A DNA stretch of 5,329 nucleotides from Sphingomonas sp. UBA1000 (GTDB taxonomy: Bacteria > Pseudomonadota > Alphaproteobacteria > Sphingomonadales > Sphingomonadaceae). The stretch covers positions 1-5,329 of the forward strand of contig DBAW01000121.1 of NCBI GenBank assembly GCA_002291855.1. The letters run 5' to 3'. Positions 4,095 to 5,329 of the stretch are shown piece after piece (position 1 is the stretch's first letter; each line of letters begins with the position of its first letter). The position numbers were made by a program, and so were the translations under genes. A model generated the notes under the pieces. The model was not told the origin of the DNA. It saw only the letters and a program-made list of their open reading frames with translations, and made no database searches.

Positions 4095-5329
4095 ATGTCC
4101 AACCTGCCTGACACGCCCCTGCTCGACACGGTCCCGACACCGGTCGAGCTTCGCAAACTTGCGCCCGCCCAGCTGCGCCAGCTGGCCGATGAGCTGCGCG
4201 CCGAAATGATTTCGGCGGTGTCGGTCACCGGCGGCCATCTGGGCGCCGGACTGGGCGTCGTCGAACTGACGGTCGCCCTGCATTATGTGTTCGACACGCC
4301 GCGCGACCGGCTGATCTGGGACGTCGGCCATCAGGCCTATCCGCACAAGATCCTGACCGGGCGGCGCGACCGCATCCGCACGCTCCGCCAGGGCGGCGGC
4401 CTGTCCGGTTTTACCAAACGCTCCGAAAGCGAATATGATCCGTTCGGCGCGGCGCACAGCTCGACCTCGATCTCGGCCGCGCTGGGCTTTGCCATCGCCA
4501 ACAAGCTGGCCGGCCAGCCGGGCAAGGCGATTGCGGTGATCGGCGACGGCGCGATGTCGGCCGGCATGGCCTATGAGGCGATGAACAATGCCAAACCCGC
4601 CGGCAACCGGCTGGTCGTGATCCTCAACGACAATGACATGTCGATCGCCCCGCCGGTCGGCGGCCTGTCCGCCTATCTGGCGCGGCTGATCTCGTCGCAG
4701 GAATATATCGGGCTGCGCAACCTTGCCAAGCGCGTGACCCGGCGGCTGCCGCGCCCGTTCCAGCATGCCGCCGCCCGGGCGGAGGAATATGCGCGCGGCA
4801 TGGCGACCGGCGGCACGCTGTTCGAGGAACTGGGCTTTTATTATGTCGGCCCGATCGACGGGCATAATCTTGAGCATCTGATCCCGGTGCTCGAAAATGT
4901 CCGCGATTCCGACGAGGGGCCGGTGCTCGTCCATGTCGTCACGCAAAAGGGCAAGGGCTATGGCCCGGCCGAGGCGTCGGCCGACAAATATCACGGCGTG
5001 CAGAAGTTCGACGTGGTGTCCGGCAAGCAGGCGACCGCGCCCGCCGGCCCGCCCAGCTATACCGGCGTGTTCGCCAAGGCGCTGACCGCCGAGGCAGAAC
5101 GCGACCCGACGATCTGCGCGATCACCGCCGCCATGCCCTCGGGCACCGGGCTGGACAAATTTGAGGCGCGCTTCCCCGACCGCACCTTCGATGTCGGCAT
5201 CGCCGAACAGCATGCGGTGACCTTTGCCGCCGGGCTGGCGGCGCAGGGGATGCGGCCGTTCTGCGCAATCTATTCGACCTTCCTGCAGCGCGCCTATGAC
5301 CAGGTGGTCCATGACGTGGCGATCCAGAA
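4095..5329 (+). CDS. dxs: 1-deoxy-D-xylulose-5-phosphate synthase (partial, C-terminus outside window)
   Basis: Cytosolic thiamine-diphosphate enzyme condensing pyruvate and glyceraldehyde 3-phosphate into DXP, the entry step of the MEP isoprenoid pathway and a precursor for thiamine thiazole and pyridoxal phosphate. 411 of about 620-640 residues are present. Seen: the [20 protein letters not shown] region with His49; [16 protein letters not shown] (75-90, His79); [23 protein letters not shown] (105-127); the ThDP/Mg motif [17 protein letters not shown] (150-166), continuing to NDNDMSI (178-184); KGKGYGPAE (285-293); and at the start of the pyrimidine-binding domain [17 protein letters not shown] (366-382) with catalytic Glu370, then [12 protein letters not shown] (393-404) with Arg398. 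Numbering agrees with the E. coli enzyme. The ATG at 4095 follows an AAGAG that is close (3 nt), so initiation may be modest. It is separated from zur by 122 nt and may have its own promoter. Confidence 0.98.
   Translation, partial: MSNLPDTPLLDTVPTPVELRKLAPAQLRQLADELRAEMISAVSVTGGHLGAGLGVVELTVALHYVFDTPRDRLIWDVGHQAYPHKILTGRRDRIRTLRQGGGLSGFTKRSESEYDPFGAAHSSTSISAALGFAIANKLAGQPGKAIAVIGDGAMSAGMAYEAMNNAKPAGNRLVVILNDNDMSIAPPVGGLSAYLARLISSQEYIGLRNLAKRVTRRLPRPFQHAAARAEEYARGMATGGTLFEELGFYYVGPIDGHNLEHLIPVLENVRDSDEGPVLVHVVTQKGKGYGPAEASADKYHGVQKFDVVSGKQATAPAGPPSYTGVFAKALTAEAERDPTICAITAAMPSGTGLDKFEARFPDRTFDVGIAEQHAVTFAAGLAAQGMRPFCAIYSTFLQRAYDQVVHDVAIQ

Noticed and set aside
4056..5312. Long minus-strand open frame (418 codons) antisense to dxs
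   Set aside because: It lies opposite a clearly recognisable dxs reading frame. Its Arg/Gly/Ala/His-rich translation resembles no family I know and is typical of the mirror frame of GC-rich coding DNA.

Overview
The window is GC-rich chromosomal DNA from an alphaproteobacterium, most likely a sphingomonad (Sphingomonadales). I base this on protein style: a fused ThiS-ThiG, a cysteine-free type 2 CtaA/COX15, a Zur of the alphaproteobacterial kind behind a MerC-domain protein, and very dense genes with strongly GC-biased third positions. The assignment is inference from remembered families; no database was searched. All protein genes look intact except the two cut by the window ends (aroQ on the left, dxs on the right). 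I see no rRNA, tRNA, transposase, phage gene or CRISPR array.

Layout. (1) Positions 1-323, minus: N-terminal part of aroQ (type II 3-dehydroquinase, shikimate pathway). (2) Positions 324-508: divergent intergenic region holding three perfect-stem GC palindromes spaced exactly 31 nt apart. (3) Positions 509-1510, plus: a thiazole synthase in which the sulfur carrier ThiS is fused in front of ThiG. (4) Positions 1471-2891, minus: a two-gene unit, ctaA (heme A synthase) followed by cutA, joined by a GTGA start/stop overlap. The cutA 3' end overlaps the thiSG 3' end tail to tail by 40 bp. (5) Positions 2892-2994: an AT-rich divergent control region with three 13-bp dyads at exact 17-bp spacing, resembling Zur operators. 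(6) Positions 2995-3972, plus: a small MerC-domain membrane protein (TTG start behind AAGGAG) and then a Fur-family regulator that reads as Zur. (7) Positions 4095 to the end, plus: dxs, the first enzyme of the MEP isoprenoid pathway, truncated by the window edge.

How it fits together. The most informative block is 2892-3972. A predicted zinc-responsive repressor is encoded in a likely operon with a small polytopic membrane protein of the MerC family, and the promoter region carries a triple array of Zur-like boxes. This suggests an autoregulated zinc-homeostasis operon in which the MerC-like protein handles zinc or another divalent metal rather than mercury. The same boxes overlap the best candidate promoter of the divergent ctaA-cutA unit, which could bring heme A synthesis and a divalent-metal-tolerance protein under the same metal signal. 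The other genes are housekeeping biosynthesis: shikimate, thiamine thiazole and isoprenoid. Dxs and ThiG are linked because thiazole synthase uses 1-deoxy-D-xylulose 5-phosphate, the product of Dxs, and Dxs needs thiamine diphosphate.
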